Below, one piece after another: positions 63,996 through 64,000 of a DNA stretch of 64,000 nucleotides. Position numbers and translations under genes: made by a program. Position 1 is the stretch's first letter, and the number at the start of each line of letters is the position of its first letter. Source of the stretch: Hyaloperonospora brassicae (taxonomy: Eukaryota > Oomycota > Peronosporomycetes > Peronosporales > Peronosporaceae); NCBI GenBank assembly GCA_947650285.1, contig CANTFL010000137.1, forward strand, positions 248,001-312,000. Reading direction: 5' to 3'. The notes below the pieces were generated by a model, which made no database searches, was not told where the DNA came from, and saw only the letters and a list, made by a program, of their open reading frames with translations.

Positions 63996-64000
63996 GTACG

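Larger units (their letters stand above)
59724..64000 (-). mobile_element. Element E: D-type chromodomain Gypsy retrotransposon, cut by the window end
   Basis: 3' LTR (59,724-60,115), purine tract, antisense ORF, integrase with chromodomain, RNase H and RT thumb are in the window; RT palm, protease, gag and 5' LTR lie beyond. Near-identical to D in reverse orientation. Only 96 bp of host DNA plus one 5-bp duplication separate it from element B, placing both 3' ends face to face. Confidence 0.92.

Overview
The window looks like an accessory, transposon-rich stretch of an oomycete genome (Peronosporales: Phytophthora or downy-mildew lineage). The reasons are intronless compact host genes, a secreted protein with an EER motif and a degenerate RxLR position, an oomycete-type initiator in front of it, and chromodomain Ty3/Gypsy retrotransposons. 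The species cannot be fixed from sequence alone. LAYOUT. 1-3.8 kb is the conserved part: the 3' end of a DHX8/Prp22 splicing helicase, tail-to-tail with a 3-ketodihydrosphingosine reductase. 3.8-8.2 kb is AT-rich intergenic DNA with one solo LTR and one LTR fragment. 8.27-21.3 kb is a noncoding tandem array: two copies of a ~6.4-kb unit plus a partial third, nearly identical, with GATC-dense and CAG-type simple repeats and an old LTR fragment in each copy. 21.3-24.4 kb is a diverged block of the same family and unassigned DNA. From 24.4 kb to the end the DNA is mostly Gypsy elements, here named A (24,359-32,085, minus), C (32,861-~37,800, plus, 3'-truncated), D (41,279-49,250, plus), B (51,896-59,622, plus) and E (59,724 to beyond the window, minus), plus a solo LTR at 49,782-50,223. 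A and B are one subfamily, D and E another, and C is a hybrid. HOST GENES UNDER THE TRANSPOSONS. Between and beneath the elements lie a secreted EER-type effector candidate (38,824-39,723) and two shredded minus-strand genes. One is an ALKBH2/3-like 2OG-Fe(II) dioxygenase, split by element D. The other is a HECT ubiquitin ligase, split by element B and by the solo LTR, which landed five codons before the catalytic cysteine; E may also lie in it. Target-site duplications and restored reading frames at the junctions support this. MOST UNUSUAL SIGNAL. The retrotransposon sequence itself (gag, protease, RT, RNase H, integrase, the antisense ORF and the LTRs) is packed with short perfect inverted repeats. 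Stems are 6-12 bp, loops mostly 1-15 nt, one following another every few tens of bases. Between the two subfamilies several stems differ by paired substitutions that keep base pairing, some wholly synonymous. I see no comparable density in the host genes. SECOND UNUSUAL SIGNAL. A, B, D and E carry a long antisense reading frame starting ~130 bp inside the 3' LTR. It encodes an acidic/Ser-rich N-terminus, a conserved middle and a coiled coil with a basic tail, and overprints the linker and chromodomain of the integrase on the other strand. All copies where it can be seen also share an in-frame stop in place of the RT YFDD tyrosine and another before the integrase C-terminal domain, so these are defective yet multiplied elements, probably moved in trans.
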